Below, one piece after another: positions 26,784-34,394 of a stretch of DNA of 48,626 nucleotides. Numbering within the stretch: position 1 is the first letter of the stretch; each line of letters begins with the position of its first letter. The stretch comes from an uncultured Prevotellaceae bacterium. GTDB taxonomy: Bacteria; Bacteroidota; Bacteroidia; Bacteroidales; Muribaculaceae. The position numbers and the translations under genes are program-made. Below the pieces are notes generated by a model that worked only from the letters and a program-made list of their open reading frames with translations, ran no database searches and was not told the DNA's origin. The DNA is taken from contig ONYP01000019.1 in NCBI GenBank assembly GCA_900322135.1, positions 1 through 48,626 on the forward strand. The letters run 5' to 3'.

Positions 26784-26814
26784 CAAAATTACTCAAACCA
26801 AACGAAAAACCAAA
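26784..26814 (-). promoter_or_regulatory. Promoter of the peptidoglycan salvage operon
   Basis: Minus strand TTTG (26814-26811), 19-base spacer, TAATTTTG (26791-26784): a full match to the Bacteroidetes consensus TTTG-N19-21-TAnnTTTG. Transcription would begin near 26777, about 26 bases before the amidase ATG. This is the best promoter in the window. The remainder of the 26752-27009 spacer is AT-rich and holds the kinase terminator. Confidence 0.65.
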
Positions 26815-26910
26815 ACACAACCCCTAAAACACCCTGTTTTACAACATTATTTATGAATTAACTACACTTTTTAAGGAATTAAAGCAAACATCAGAGTCTA
26901 AACCAATAAA

Positions 26911-26963
26911 TGCGACAAACACGAAATCTTGGTGTTGCCACCAGTCAAGTCGTGTTTGTCGCA
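26911..26963 (-). terminator. Terminator of the BadF kinase gene
   Basis: Perfect 14-bp inverted repeat TGCGACAAACACGA (26911-26924) and its complement (26950-26963), loop 25 bases with a minor internal hairpin. On the minus strand it is followed by TTTATT. It lies 47 bases past the kinase stop. Confidence 0.6.
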
Positions 26964-27009
26964 CTTGGTATTTTATATATCCCCCGACGCTGCCGCCAGG
27001 AAAAAAATT

Positions 27010-27870
27010 TCAAGCGTTCTGGTCGCTATGATAGGCGACGAGGCCCGGCATCGAGCTCAAGAGGATTTTGCGCACAGTGGCACCAAAGTCATTGGCAACC
27101 TCAAGCAAAATCTCGCTGTAGGTCGTGGCGATAGACCCCACGAAGCTCACAGGATAGCTCTTGTAGTCATACTGCGACACATTACGCTCAAAGAATCGCC
27201 TGAACTCACGCGAGATAGTCTCGTGGACATAGGGATTGTCCAGATGCTCGCTCAGGAAGAACGAGTAGGCGCGCAGGTTGCGCGTTGCAGCCGGGTTGTT
27301 GAGCACGGCGTCAAGCACCTCGGCACGCGTCACTTTGTATTTGTCAAAGAAGGCCTCGGTCAACTCATGAGGAGCCAAGCCCTTGAGGGCATCGCCAAGG
27401 AACACGCGCCCCAACGCGGCGCCACTGCCCTCGTCACCCAAGATAAAGCCCAAGGCTGGCACATTCTTCACGATATCATTACCGTCATAGAAGCACGAGT
27501 TGCTGCCCGTGCCCAAGATACAGGCCAGGCCAGGCTCACGCACCAGCAGGCCACGAGCTGCACCCAGCAGGTCGCTCATCACCGTCACCGGCGTCTTGAA
27601 CTGCGCCACCAGCGAGGCCTCGATGATTTTATTCTTCTCGGGACCAGAGCAACCGGCGCCATAGAAAAACACATGGCTCCAACGACGCTTGAAAAACTCA
27701 GGCGGCAATTCCAGACGGATGCTGTGGCTGATCTCGCGACGCGACATGAAAAACGGGTTCAGACCCGAAGTGAACGCATGAGCAAGCACCTCGCCATCAT
27801 CGACGAGAGACCACTCGGTGCGTGTCGTACTGCTTTCTGCGATCAGGGTTATATTTTGACCTTTGATCAT
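27010..27870 (-). CDS. BadF/BadG-type amino-sugar kinase (second copy)
   Basis: A 286-residue paralogue of the candidate MurK at 14142-14993. Shared motifs include LGTGSNSCFYDGNDIVKNVP, GFILGDEGSGAALGRVFLGD and the C-terminal FVGSIATTYSEILLEVA. Phosphate motif 1 reads AESSTTRTEW where the paralogue has ADCGSTKINW, so the first Asp is Glu and the Gly is Ser; both are conservative within the family. GlcNAc phosphorylation is likely and would complement the MurNAc kinase. Start chosen at the third codon of MIMIKGQ. It has its own -7 element and terminator, so it is not part of the operon. Confidence 0.78.
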   Translation of the reverse strand: MIKGQNITLIAESSTTRTEWSLVDDGEVLAHAFTSGLNPFFMSRREISHSIRLELPPEFFKRRWSHVFFYGAGCSGPEKNKIIEASLVAQFKTPVTVMSDLLGAARGLLVREPGLACILGTGSNSCFYDGNDIVKNVPALGFILGDEGSGAALGRVFLGDALKGLAPHELTEAFFDKYKVTRAEVLDAVLNNPAATRNLRAYSFFLSEHLDNPYVHETISREFRRFFERNVSQYDYKSYPVSFVGSIATTYSEILLEVANDFGATVRKILLSSMPGLVAYHSDQNA

Positions 27871-27945
27871 TATCAACTCAGTTAATGGATGTATCTTTTT
27901 GTTAACATGCTTTAAAATCAGCCTCTCGCCGACTTTTTACGGCCA

Positions 27946-27953
27946 CAAAGGTA
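27946..27953 (-). promoter_or_regulatory. -7 promoter element for the BadF kinase
   Basis: Minus strand TACCTTTG, a canonical TAnnTTTG box, 76 bases before the ATG. The nearest upstream TTTG (27971-27968) is only 14 bases away, closer than usual. Nothing else is seen in the 27871-28097 spacer. Confidence 0.45.
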
Positions 27954-28097
27954 CGCATAATTACCATCAAAAAAAGAACGCGCACCAAGAATCTTGAAGA
28001 AATAAACAGCAATTTAACATACAATTACTTTTATTAACCTTAAAAGCAGCAACTGATACTCCATTTCGGTGTTGTGATCCCGCACACCTGCACGACA

Positions 28098-28128
28098 AGC
28101 GCCCGCTGCGGCAATTGCAGCGGGCGCT
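28098..28128 (-). terminator. Terminator hairpin of hsp20
   Basis: Perfect 12-bp GC stem AGCGCCCGCTGC / GCAGCGGGCGCT with a 7-base loop, 22 bases past the hsp20 stop. The following minus-strand sequence is TTGTCG, so the U-tract is poor. Confidence 0.55.
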
Positions 28129-28150
28129 CATTGATGGTTCATCCGTCTGG

Positions 28151-28594
28151 TTATGCGATATCAATCACGCGGTCCATTTTCTTCTCGGGCTCGGGAGCGA
28201 GTTTGGGCAGTTCGATGGTCAGGATGCCGTCCTCGACCTTGGCACTGATGTGCTCGGTGTCCACCTCCTCGGGCAGGGCCTGCTCATAACTTGCGTAGGA
28301 AAACTCGCGGCGCAGGTAGTGGTGCTTCTTCTCACCCTCGTCAGATTTCTCCTCGTTCTGGGCCTTGTTCTCGATCTTGACAACGAGGTTGCCCTCATTG
28401 TTGATGTTCACGGTGCAGTACTCCTTCTTCAGGCCCGGTGCGGCGATCTCCATCGTGAAAGCATCGTCGCTTTCCTTGACATTGACAGCCGGAGCCGTAG
28501 TCACATGGCGCGGAGCCCATTCCATATCAAACAAGTCGTTGAATGCTGTGTCTAACCAATTGTTGCGGTTGTTACGAATTACAGGAAAATACAT
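28151..28594 (-). CDS. Small heat-shock protein (Hsp20/alpha-crystallin)
   Basis: A 147-residue ATP-independent chaperone that holds unfolding proteins in the cytoplasm. The alpha-crystallin domain spans about residues 35-130 (VNVKESDDAFTMEIAAPGLK, EFSYASYEQALPEEVDTEHI, AKVEDGILTIELPK). The N-terminus MYFPVIRNNRNNWLDTAFND is typical of Bacteroidetes Hsp20. Two ATGs are possible, 28600 and 28594. A strong GGAGG lies two bases before the first and eight before the second, so I chose the second. It stands alone with its own terminator. Confidence 0.93.
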   Translation of the reverse strand: MYFPVIRNNRNNWLDTAFNDLFDMEWAPRHVTTAPAVNVKESDDAFTMEIAAPGLKKEYCTVNINNEGNLVVKIENKAQNEEKSDEGEKKHHYLRREFSYASYEQALPEEVDTEHISAKVEDGILTIELPKLAPEPEKKMDRVIDIA

Positions 28595-28602
28595 AGTCAT
28601 TA

Positions 28603-28607
28603 CCTCC
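28603..28607 (-). promoter_or_regulatory. Shine-Dalgarno site of hsp20
   Basis: Minus strand GGAGG (within AGGAGGTA), eight bases from the ATG at 28594. Most genes in this window have A-rich leaders without any such site. Confidence 0.65.
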
Positions 28608-28777
28608 TAATTCTAAAATTTTATGAGTCTTTAAATGTTTGTTCTTTCTCAGTTGCCAGCGGACCTTGCGACCCGCTCGCACCTCTAGATAAGGCAAAAC
28701 AGGTGCCAGTAGCCCAACGGCTAACTACTGTTAAAAATCAAAGACAGCGTGTCAGGTTTTTAAACTATTTTAAACTT

Positions 28778-28800
28778 AAAACTGACATTTTGTCAGTTTT
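28778..28800. repeat. Palindrome upstream of hsp20
   Basis: AAAACTGACA TTT TGTCAGTTTT, a 10-bp inverted repeat with a three-base centre, in the 28601-28900 spacer about 185 bases before hsp20. It could be a repressor operator or a hairpin behind the amidase terminator. A TTGACA half-site follows at once. Confidence 0.5.
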
Positions 28801-28804
28801 TGAC

Positions 28805-28835
28805 AAAAACAATAGGACCCTGAACGGGTCCTATT
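28805..28835 (-). terminator. Terminator of the propeller-amidase gene set
   Basis: Perfect 10-bp stem AATAGGACCC / GGGTCCTATT with a 5-base loop; on the minus strand it is followed by GTTTTTG. It lies 66 bases past the stop of the T9SS amidase. Confidence 0.75.
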
Positions 28836-28874
28836 GATACCGTGCCGCAGTAGCGGACGGGATGTGCTGGAAGG

Positions 28875-28898
28875 TCTAGAGAATCTAGAGGTTCTAGA
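28875..28898. repeat. TCTAGA 9-bp tandem array after the T9SS amidase stop
   Basis: TCTAGA at 28875, 28884 and 28893, exactly nine bases apart, two bases beyond the TAA stop (28901-28903). Confidence 0.75.
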
Positions 28899-28900
28899 GG

Positions 28901-31297
28901 TTAAAGTTTCACCTTCCGGGTGGCGGTGCGGCCGTTGATGTGGACGCGCACGAGATAGATGCCATGTGCCATCGAGGCCACATTCATGCAGTTGCCGCCC
29001 ACGGCCTTGATGGCTCGTCCGTTAGCGTCAAACAGTTCCAACCCCTGGATATAGGTATCGGCAGTGGCAACGATGTAGTCGCCCTCGCACTTCACCTTGA
29101 GGCCGGCAAGGGGAACCTCGTCGATGCCGCTGGAGGCCTTCTTGAGCAGGTTGTCAAAGCGGATAGTGCCTGTCGGGCTCATCGATTCATCACCGCGAGT
29201 GAGCCTGAATCCGACGAACTTATAGTCCTTGTTGCTCATATTCTTGATCGGCACAGTCATGTATCGCCAACCATGGAAATCGATGGTACCTAAAGGCAGC
29301 GGGTAGGTATACTCACCAGCCGAGAAGCACACACTGAGTTCGTTGTAACTCATATCGCCCCACACATGGACACCCACGGTGTCACCAAGGTTGAAGGTGG
29401 CGGCCACCTCGTCAATGGGCTCAATCAGTATCCTCGTTCTATCATAGAAATCGTAGACCATCTGCATGGAATGGCTGCCAAACAGCCTGTCGGTCGAGGT
29501 TGTCAACGGGTAGGTGTGTCCCGTGCCAATGCCATAGCCTGTGCTAGCCGAGTAGTTGTCGGCACTCTCAAAATCCTCAACGACCTGCATGCCGGGTTTG
29601 TCGGCGCCGGCATCAACGCCAGTGAAATTGATGACGCGGGCTGCGGGAAGGTGGATGCCGGCAGTATCGGCAATATCGACATCGAGGATGAGCTGGTAAT
29701 CCTTGCCTACATCAATGTTCTTGACGAGCGGGATGCGCACATAGCCGTAGTCATCACCATTCTTGTTGTACTTGATGCTGCGCTTGTTCCATGCCACCTC
29801 GTTGCCCTCGCTGTCGAGGACACGCAGGCGCTGGAACAGGTTGTAAGTGTCGAGCATCGAGTCCACACGCAGTTCCACGGTGGGCGTCTTGTAATGCACG
29901 GGAGCGCCCTCATAGGGGAACACGGCCAACTCGTTCAAGTGGTTGCGCGGCTGGGTATAGAACTGCAGCGAGAAATCCTCCTCCATGGGCGTGCCGCCGC
30001 CATGCTCGGCGCTCTTGTCGAGCGTGAGGGTGTACAGCGTGTTCACATCAAAGGCGTCGGTAGGCGTGAATATCAAGCGGTAATAGGAATCCTCCCAACG
30101 GAAGGAACCCTCCACTGGCGGGTCGAGATGGAAGGCATCGCAGGTCGTGACGCTGTCCATATCCCAGTTGAAGGCGAGCATGATCGATGCGCTGCACTTC
30201 ACAGCAGGGTCATTCTCTTGCCACACGGGGCTGTAGTCCACCACAACGGGAGGTGTGTCGCGCACGCGCTTGAGGTAGAAGTTCTGATAGGTGGGCTCAT
30301 TGGCAGCCACGGTGACGGTTTGGGTCTGGGAGAAATGTGAGGGTTCAGTCACCTCGACATTGTAGGTGCCGGGCTCGACATACTTGAAGACATAGATGCC
30401 GTTGCGCAGGGTGTCGGTCATGCAGCGCTGCACCTCGTTGCCCTCCATGTCAAGCAGACGCACAGTAGCGGCTCCGATGGGCATGAGGTTGTCATCGCCG
30501 ATGACGATAAACGGCTGGGGATTCTCCTGCAGGCGCTTGATGCGGTCGTCACGCACATTGCCCGTAATGACGCCCTGGCCGAAGCTGTCCAGGCGGCTGA
30601 AGTACTTGTCGGCGCCCAGCGAGATGTTCCAGCCCTCCATCCAGCAGTAAGCGAGGCTGAGCAGACGGTAAGCCTCGGGGATATAGTCATGGAACGAGCC
30701 CTCGCTCAGGTTGGCTACTGCATTATTGCCGCGCAGCACACCATAGCCCTGGGTGCCCCATTCAGGACGGAAGGACCAGTCGCCCCAGATCTGGTAATTA
30801 TTGGTCCACACCGTGCTCTGGTTGGCATAGAGATAGGGTTCCAGGTCAGCGGCGAGCACATCGGCATTGGGAATCTGCGGGCTACCGGTATAGCCGCGGT
30901 AGAACACCATCGGGAAGTTGGCTACCGAACTGGTGCCCGTAGCGTTGCTGTGGATAGAGTAGAACACATCGGCACCACTCTGGTTGCACAGGGCAACGAT
31001 GGTCGATAGCGCCAGGTCGTCGGCCGTGGTGTTGGTCACGCGCGACATGGTGGTCTTGTAGCCCTTTTTTTGCAGGATTTCGCGCAGGGCGAGGCCCTTG
31101 CGCAGGTTGGACTTGGACTCCCATGAACCGGCGCTGTCACCGGCGCCGAAGGGGTAGATGACCATGTTGCGGTCATCGCTGTCATAGCCACCGTGACCAG
31201 GGTTGATATACACATGGGGCTGCTGTGCTATGGCGACATTCACGGCCATAACCGCCAGCAGAGCCGTCATCACTGATTTGAATGAATACTTTTTCAT
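28901..31297 (-). CDS. N-acetylmuramoyl-L-alanine amidase with T9SS C-terminal domain
   Basis: A 798-residue secreted protein with a signal peptide (residues 1-25). Amidase_3 occupies about 28-230, with zinc ligands His35 (NPGHGG), Glu60 (SWESKSN), His116 (SIHSNAT) and catalytic Glu199 (LSEGSFHDY). Next come a carboxypeptidase-regulatory-like Ig fold (about 262-345), an SbsA/Big_5-type Ig domain (about 350-460) and a beta-rich region to 715. The last about 75 residues (LELFDANGRAIKAVGG to GIYLVRVHINGRTATRKVKL) are a type A sorting domain of the type IX secretion system, implying export to the cell surface. It starts 15 bases after the propeller gene, so the two are co-transcribed. Its amidase part is homologous to the C-terminal half of the gene at 32259. 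Confidence 0.9.
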   Translation of the reverse strand: MKKYSFKSVMTALLAVMAVNVAIAQQPHVYINPGHGGYDSDDRNMVIYPFGAGDSAGSWESKSNLRKGLALREILQKKGYKTTMSRVTNTTADDLALSTIVALCNQSGADVFYSIHSNATGTSSVANFPMVFYRGYTGSPQIPNADVLAADLEPYLYANQSTVWTNNYQIWGDWSFRPEWGTQGYGVLRGNNAVANLSEGSFHDYIPEAYRLLSLAYCWMEGWNISLGADKYFSRLDSFGQGVITGNVRDDRIKRLQENPQPFIVIGDDNLMPIGAATVRLLDMEGNEVQRCMTDTLRNGIYVFKYVEPGTYNVEVTEPSHFSQTQTVTVAANEPTYQNFYLKRVRDTPPVVVDYSPVWQENDPAVKCSASIMLAFNWDMDSVTTCDAFHLDPPVEGSFRWEDSYYRLIFTPTDAFDVNTLYTLTLDKSAEHGGGTPMEEDFSLQFYTQPRNHLNELAVFPYEGAPVHYKTPTVELRVDSMLDTYNLFQRLRVLDSEGNEVAWNKRSIKYNKNGDDYGYVRIPLVKNIDVGKDYQLILDVDIADTAGIHLPAARVINFTGVDAGADKPGMQVVEDFESADNYSASTGYGIGTGHTYPLTTSTDRLFGSHSMQMVYDFYDRTRILIEPIDEVAATFNLGDTVGVHVWGDMSYNELSVCFSAGEYTYPLPLGTIDFHGWRYMTVPIKNMSNKDYKFVGFRLTRGDESMSPTGTIRFDNLLKKASSGIDEVPLAGLKVKCEGDYIVATADTYIQGLELFDANGRAIKAVGGNCMNVASMAHGIYLVRVHINGRTATRKVKL

Positions 31298-31312
31298 GAC
31301 GATTGCTGTTGA

Positions 31313-32203
31313 TTAGTCGTAAATGTTGATTTTCATCTCATACAGCAGACCATCGACGGTGGTATAGACGATGCGGCCATTACCACAGGTGGGCTGCATG
31401 GCCATCGAGGCGGGCTTGGTCAGTTCGGTCTGCCAGGTGCCGTCGGCCTTTATCAGCAGAATCTGCGAGGACACGAACTGGTGGCCGTCGTCCTTGGCAT
31501 TCTGTGCCACCAGATAGTCGTTGTTGTACCAGCACGGCATCTCATAGTTGCCCAGCATGGCGAGCATCTGGCCGCGCAAGTCAATCACCACGATGCCCTT
31601 GCCGGCAGCGAAGAATGCCACACGCTTGCCATCAGGCGAGAGCGAGGCCCACAAGTAGCCGGCCCACGAGTCGACGGGGCTGAAGACGCGCTCCTCACCG
31701 CCCACCATCACATGCACACGGCTGCCCTCGGTCCAAGCGGCACTGCCGATGTCACTGCCTGAGGTATAGTCCCTGCCCGGCGCCTTGACGGCTCCGCCAC
31801 GGGTTGCCGGCACGGCACACATTGCCCCATGCTGTTCCTCGGTCACTGTGGCAAGCTGTCCAGTCGCAGCGTCAAAGGTGCGCCCCGTACGGTAAACCAG
31901 GTGATCATCGCCCACGCGCTGGGTCACGAAATACACCTTGCCATCACCGCCGAAGCAAGCGTCATGGCCCACGACGCGGTCACGGGTGACCGTCGTGGTC
32001 ACATCGCTGGCAAAGTCATACAGTTTCAACGCACCGTCCTCGTTAGAGAACAGCAGGCGATTGCCCGACGCGTTGAGCACAGGATAGTAGGCAGGTCCCT
32101 CGACGCCGTCGAGCAGACGCCGCTGCGAGGTCACCTCCACCTCCTGGCCCATGGCCGGCAGCAGCATGGCCGCCAGCGCCATCACAATCATCAGTCTCTT
32201 CAT
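31313..32203 (-). CDS. Exported TolB-like beta-propeller protein
   Basis: A 296-residue protein with a signal peptide (residues 1-19). Blades of the TolB/PD40 type are visible, such as YYPVLNASGNRLLFSNEDG, DACFGGDGKVYFVTQ, YLWASLSPDGKRVAFFAAG and LGNYEMPCWYNNDYLVAQN. It is homologous along its whole length to residues 25-295 of the fused propeller-amidase gene just upstream (compare LGEFLMPCWYNNDYIIAMS). It has no catalytic motif. The next gene, 15 bases on, encodes an amidase, so the two may form in trans the complex that the upstream gene encodes in cis. Confidence 0.8.
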   Translation of the reverse strand: MKRLMIVMALAAMLLPAMGQEVEVTSQRRLLDGVEGPAYYPVLNASGNRLLFSNEDGALKLYDFASDVTTTVTRDRVVGHDACFGGDGKVYFVTQRVGDDHLVYRTGRTFDAATGQLATVTEEQHGAMCAVPATRGGAVKAPGRDYTSGSDIGSAAWTEGSRVHVMVGGEERVFSPVDSWAGYLWASLSPDGKRVAFFAAGKGIVVIDLRGQMLAMLGNYEMPCWYNNDYLVAQNAKDDGHQFVSSQILLIKADGTWQTELTKPASMAMQPTCGNGRIVYTTVDGLLYEMKINIYD

Positions 32204-32258
32204 TGTCTTATGCTTTTTTTAGATTTCTATTAATTATTGGATGTCAGCCCTTGGGCTC

Positions 32259-34199
32259 TTATTTCTTCTTTTTCTTGGGTTTCTGGTCCTTCTTGAGTTT
32301 CAGGTTCTTGTAGACCGTCTCGTTCTTCTTGACCTTTACCTTGGTCGTGATGTACAGGTCCTCGTTTCCATAATAGAGTTCCAGGCGGTATTTGTCCTTG
32401 GGCAGGTTGGTAAACACAAACACACCGTTGTCGTAGATGTCAAGGGTGAAGACACGAACCATCGAACCGCGTCCGTTGTACAGGCGCAGGAGCGCCCCGT
32501 TGACAGGCTTGAGCCTGTCCTCTCCAAAGAGTTGCGGGTCTTCATCACGGCGCTGGATGTCTTCCCAGCGCACGGTACCTGCCAAGACACCGTTTTTGGT
32601 CTTGCCCTTGCGCCCGAAGTACTCGTCGATACCCAACGACTGGTTCCAGGCCTCGAGCCAGCAGTAGCTGTCGTTCAACAGACGCTCGCGCTCGGGCAGA
32701 TAGTCGTGGAAGGAGCCCTCGCTCAAGAAGCCCGGCAACTTGTTGAAGCGCAGCACACCCAGGCCCACCTTGTAGCCCCAGTCATAGAACGACCAGTCGC
32801 CGTTGCTGCGTTCCTTGTGGGTCCATACCGTCAACTCATTCCTCACGGCATATTTCATCACCAGGTCGCTCAACTTGAGACTGCCCTCAACTACGGGCTT
32901 GCCGTTCCAGCCGCGATAGAGGCCCAGAGGGAAGTTGAGTCGTTTCTCGATGCCCGTGGCATTGCTGTGGATTGACAAGAAGATATCGGCACCGCTGTTG
33001 GCCGCCAGTGAGACGATTTCAAACAGGTCGAGGTCGTCCTCGGTGTTGTTGGTCTTGCGGGACAATTGGGTTTCATAGCCCTTGTTGTTCAGGATTTCCT
33101 GCAGGGCAAGGCCCTTGGTCAGGTTGCTGTTGGACTCATAGTAATGTAAAGTGTCCTGGGCTCCGATAACCCATGTGGGAACATGGCGGTCGTCGCTGTC
33201 GTGGCCACCGTGGCCGGGATTGATAAACACACGGGGAGCGTCCTTCTTGCCGGCGGGGTCCTTCACCTTCTCCACTTTACCCTTGCCCGAGGGCAGCATG
33301 GGACTCATAACAGGAGGGACATCCAGTGTCACTTGCTTGACCTGACCATCGTAGATGACGCTGTAGACGACCTTGTCGCCAGCCACCATGGGCTGCACCG
33401 CACGCTCCTCCTTGGGGGTAATGGGTTTGATGGTCTCGCCGTCTACCGAGAGGAGCCAGATGCGTGAGCCGCTCAACCTGATATTGCCCACATTGCTCAT
33501 CGCGATGATATAGTCGTTGTTATACCAGCAGGGCATGAGAAACTCGCCCAGTTCAGCCAGGACTTGGCCGTTGAGGTCACACACAAACAATCCGCGTGAT
33601 GCCGCCTCAAACATGACCTTGGTGCCATCAGGAGAATAAGCAGCCCACAGGTAGCCGTTACTGTCTTTCACCGGCTGCAGGGCGCGTGTCGTCCCCCCCT
33701 CATCAACCAGGTAGAGCATATCACCACGCGTGTAGCAATAGGCGCCCACCTGCTTGTCGCTGCGATAAACCTGGTGCTCTCCATTGATGACGACACCTGC
33801 CGCGGCACGCAGAGCCTGCACACGGCCATGCTGCGGCTTGAGCACCACCTTGTCCTTGCCCGTGGCTGGGTCATAGCAATGCCCCGCACGGTACACCATG
33901 CCGTTTTTCTTGCGCTCCTGGGTGATATAATAGACCTTGCCGTCAGCACCGAAGATGGCATCAAAACCCGGATAGCCCACACTGGCCACTGTTGTCACAG
34001 CCCCGGTTTCCAGATTCTTCAGCATCAAGCTGGTGGCCTCGGTGGGCGAATAAAGCAGCCACTTGCCGTCTCCACTCAACTGCGGGAAGAAACCGCAGCT
34101 GTCAACCAGTGTTCTGGCACTGCCCTGTTTCACGCCAACGGCGCCAGTGCCCAATGCCCATAGGCTCATGATTGCCATTACTAAACAGATTTTCTTCAT
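32259..34199 (-). CDS. Beta-propeller / N-acetylmuramoyl-L-alanine amidase fusion
   Basis: A 646-residue exported protein with a signal peptide (about 1-20). Residues 25-295 are a TolB-like propeller. A short Pro/Lys linker (296-322) leads to an Amidase_3 domain (323-535) with His330 (NPGHGGHDSDD), Glu355 (YYESNSN), His411 (SIHSNAT) and Glu494 (LSEGSFHDY). A carboxypeptidase-regulatory-like Ig fold follows (about 560-635), and a Lys-rich tail ends the protein. There is no T9SS sorting domain, so it probably stays in the periplasm. The propeller may position the amidase on the wall or a partner. It is first of the three-gene set, 55 bases before the free-standing propeller gene. Confidence 0.88.
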   Translation of the reverse strand: MKKICLVMAIMSLWALGTGAVGVKQGSARTLVDSCGFFPQLSGDGKWLLYSPTEATSLMLKNLETGAVTTVASVGYPGFDAIFGADGKVYYITQERKKNGMVYRAGHCYDPATGKDKVVLKPQHGRVQALRAAAGVVINGEHQVYRSDKQVGAYCYTRGDMLYLVDEGGTTRALQPVKDSNGYLWAAYSPDGTKVMFEAASRGLFVCDLNGQVLAELGEFLMPCWYNNDYIIAMSNVGNIRLSGSRIWLLSVDGETIKPITPKEERAVQPMVAGDKVVYSVIYDGQVKQVTLDVPPVMSPMLPSGKGKVEKVKDPAGKKDAPRVFINPGHGGHDSDDRHVPTWVIGAQDTLHYYESNSNLTKGLALQEILNNKGYETQLSRKTNNTEDDLDLFEIVSLAANSGADIFLSIHSNATGIEKRLNFPLGLYRGWNGKPVVEGSLKLSDLVMKYAVRNELTVWTHKERSNGDWSFYDWGYKVGLGVLRFNKLPGFLSEGSFHDYLPERERLLNDSYCWLEAWNQSLGIDEYFGRKGKTKNGVLAGTVRWEDIQRRDEDPQLFGEDRLKPVNGALLRLYNGRGSMVRVFTLDIYDNGVFVFTNLPKDKYRLELYYGNEDLYITTKVKVKKNETVYKNLKLKKDQKPKKKKK

Positions 34200-34239
34200 T
34201 TCTTTCCGTCCTTGGTTACTATTAGGTTGATAGAATAGG

Positions 34240-34247
34240 CAAAGTTA
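34240..34247 (-). promoter_or_regulatory. -7 promoter element for the propeller-amidase set
   Basis: Minus strand TAACTTTG matches TAnnTTTG, 40 bases before the ATG. No TTTG lies 19-21 bases upstream, so the call rests on this box and its position. Confidence 0.4.
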
Positions 34248-34297
34248 AACAAAAGTTTTCAGTTGGCAGTTTTCAATGTCAGTTTTTTTGTGGTATC

Positions 34298-34333
34298 AAA
34301 AAAATCATTGGTGCCAACTACTGACACCAATGA
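34298..34333 (-). terminator. Intrinsic terminator of the LRR-dockerin gene
   Basis: 9-bp stem TCATTGGTG / CACCAATGA with an 11-base loop, followed on the minus strand by seven T. It is 61 bases past the LRR stop and is the cleanest intrinsic terminator in the window. Confidence 0.85.
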
Positions 34334-34394
34334 AAAAGAGCCCTTTAGGCAACAAAGCCTGTCGCTTGCGCCTTATCAGGAAGGCGGTCGGGAC

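Noticed and set aside
27967-28164. A 65-codon minus-strand frame between hsp20 and the kinase
   Set aside because: It overlaps the hsp20 stop and terminator stem and has no plausible protein features.
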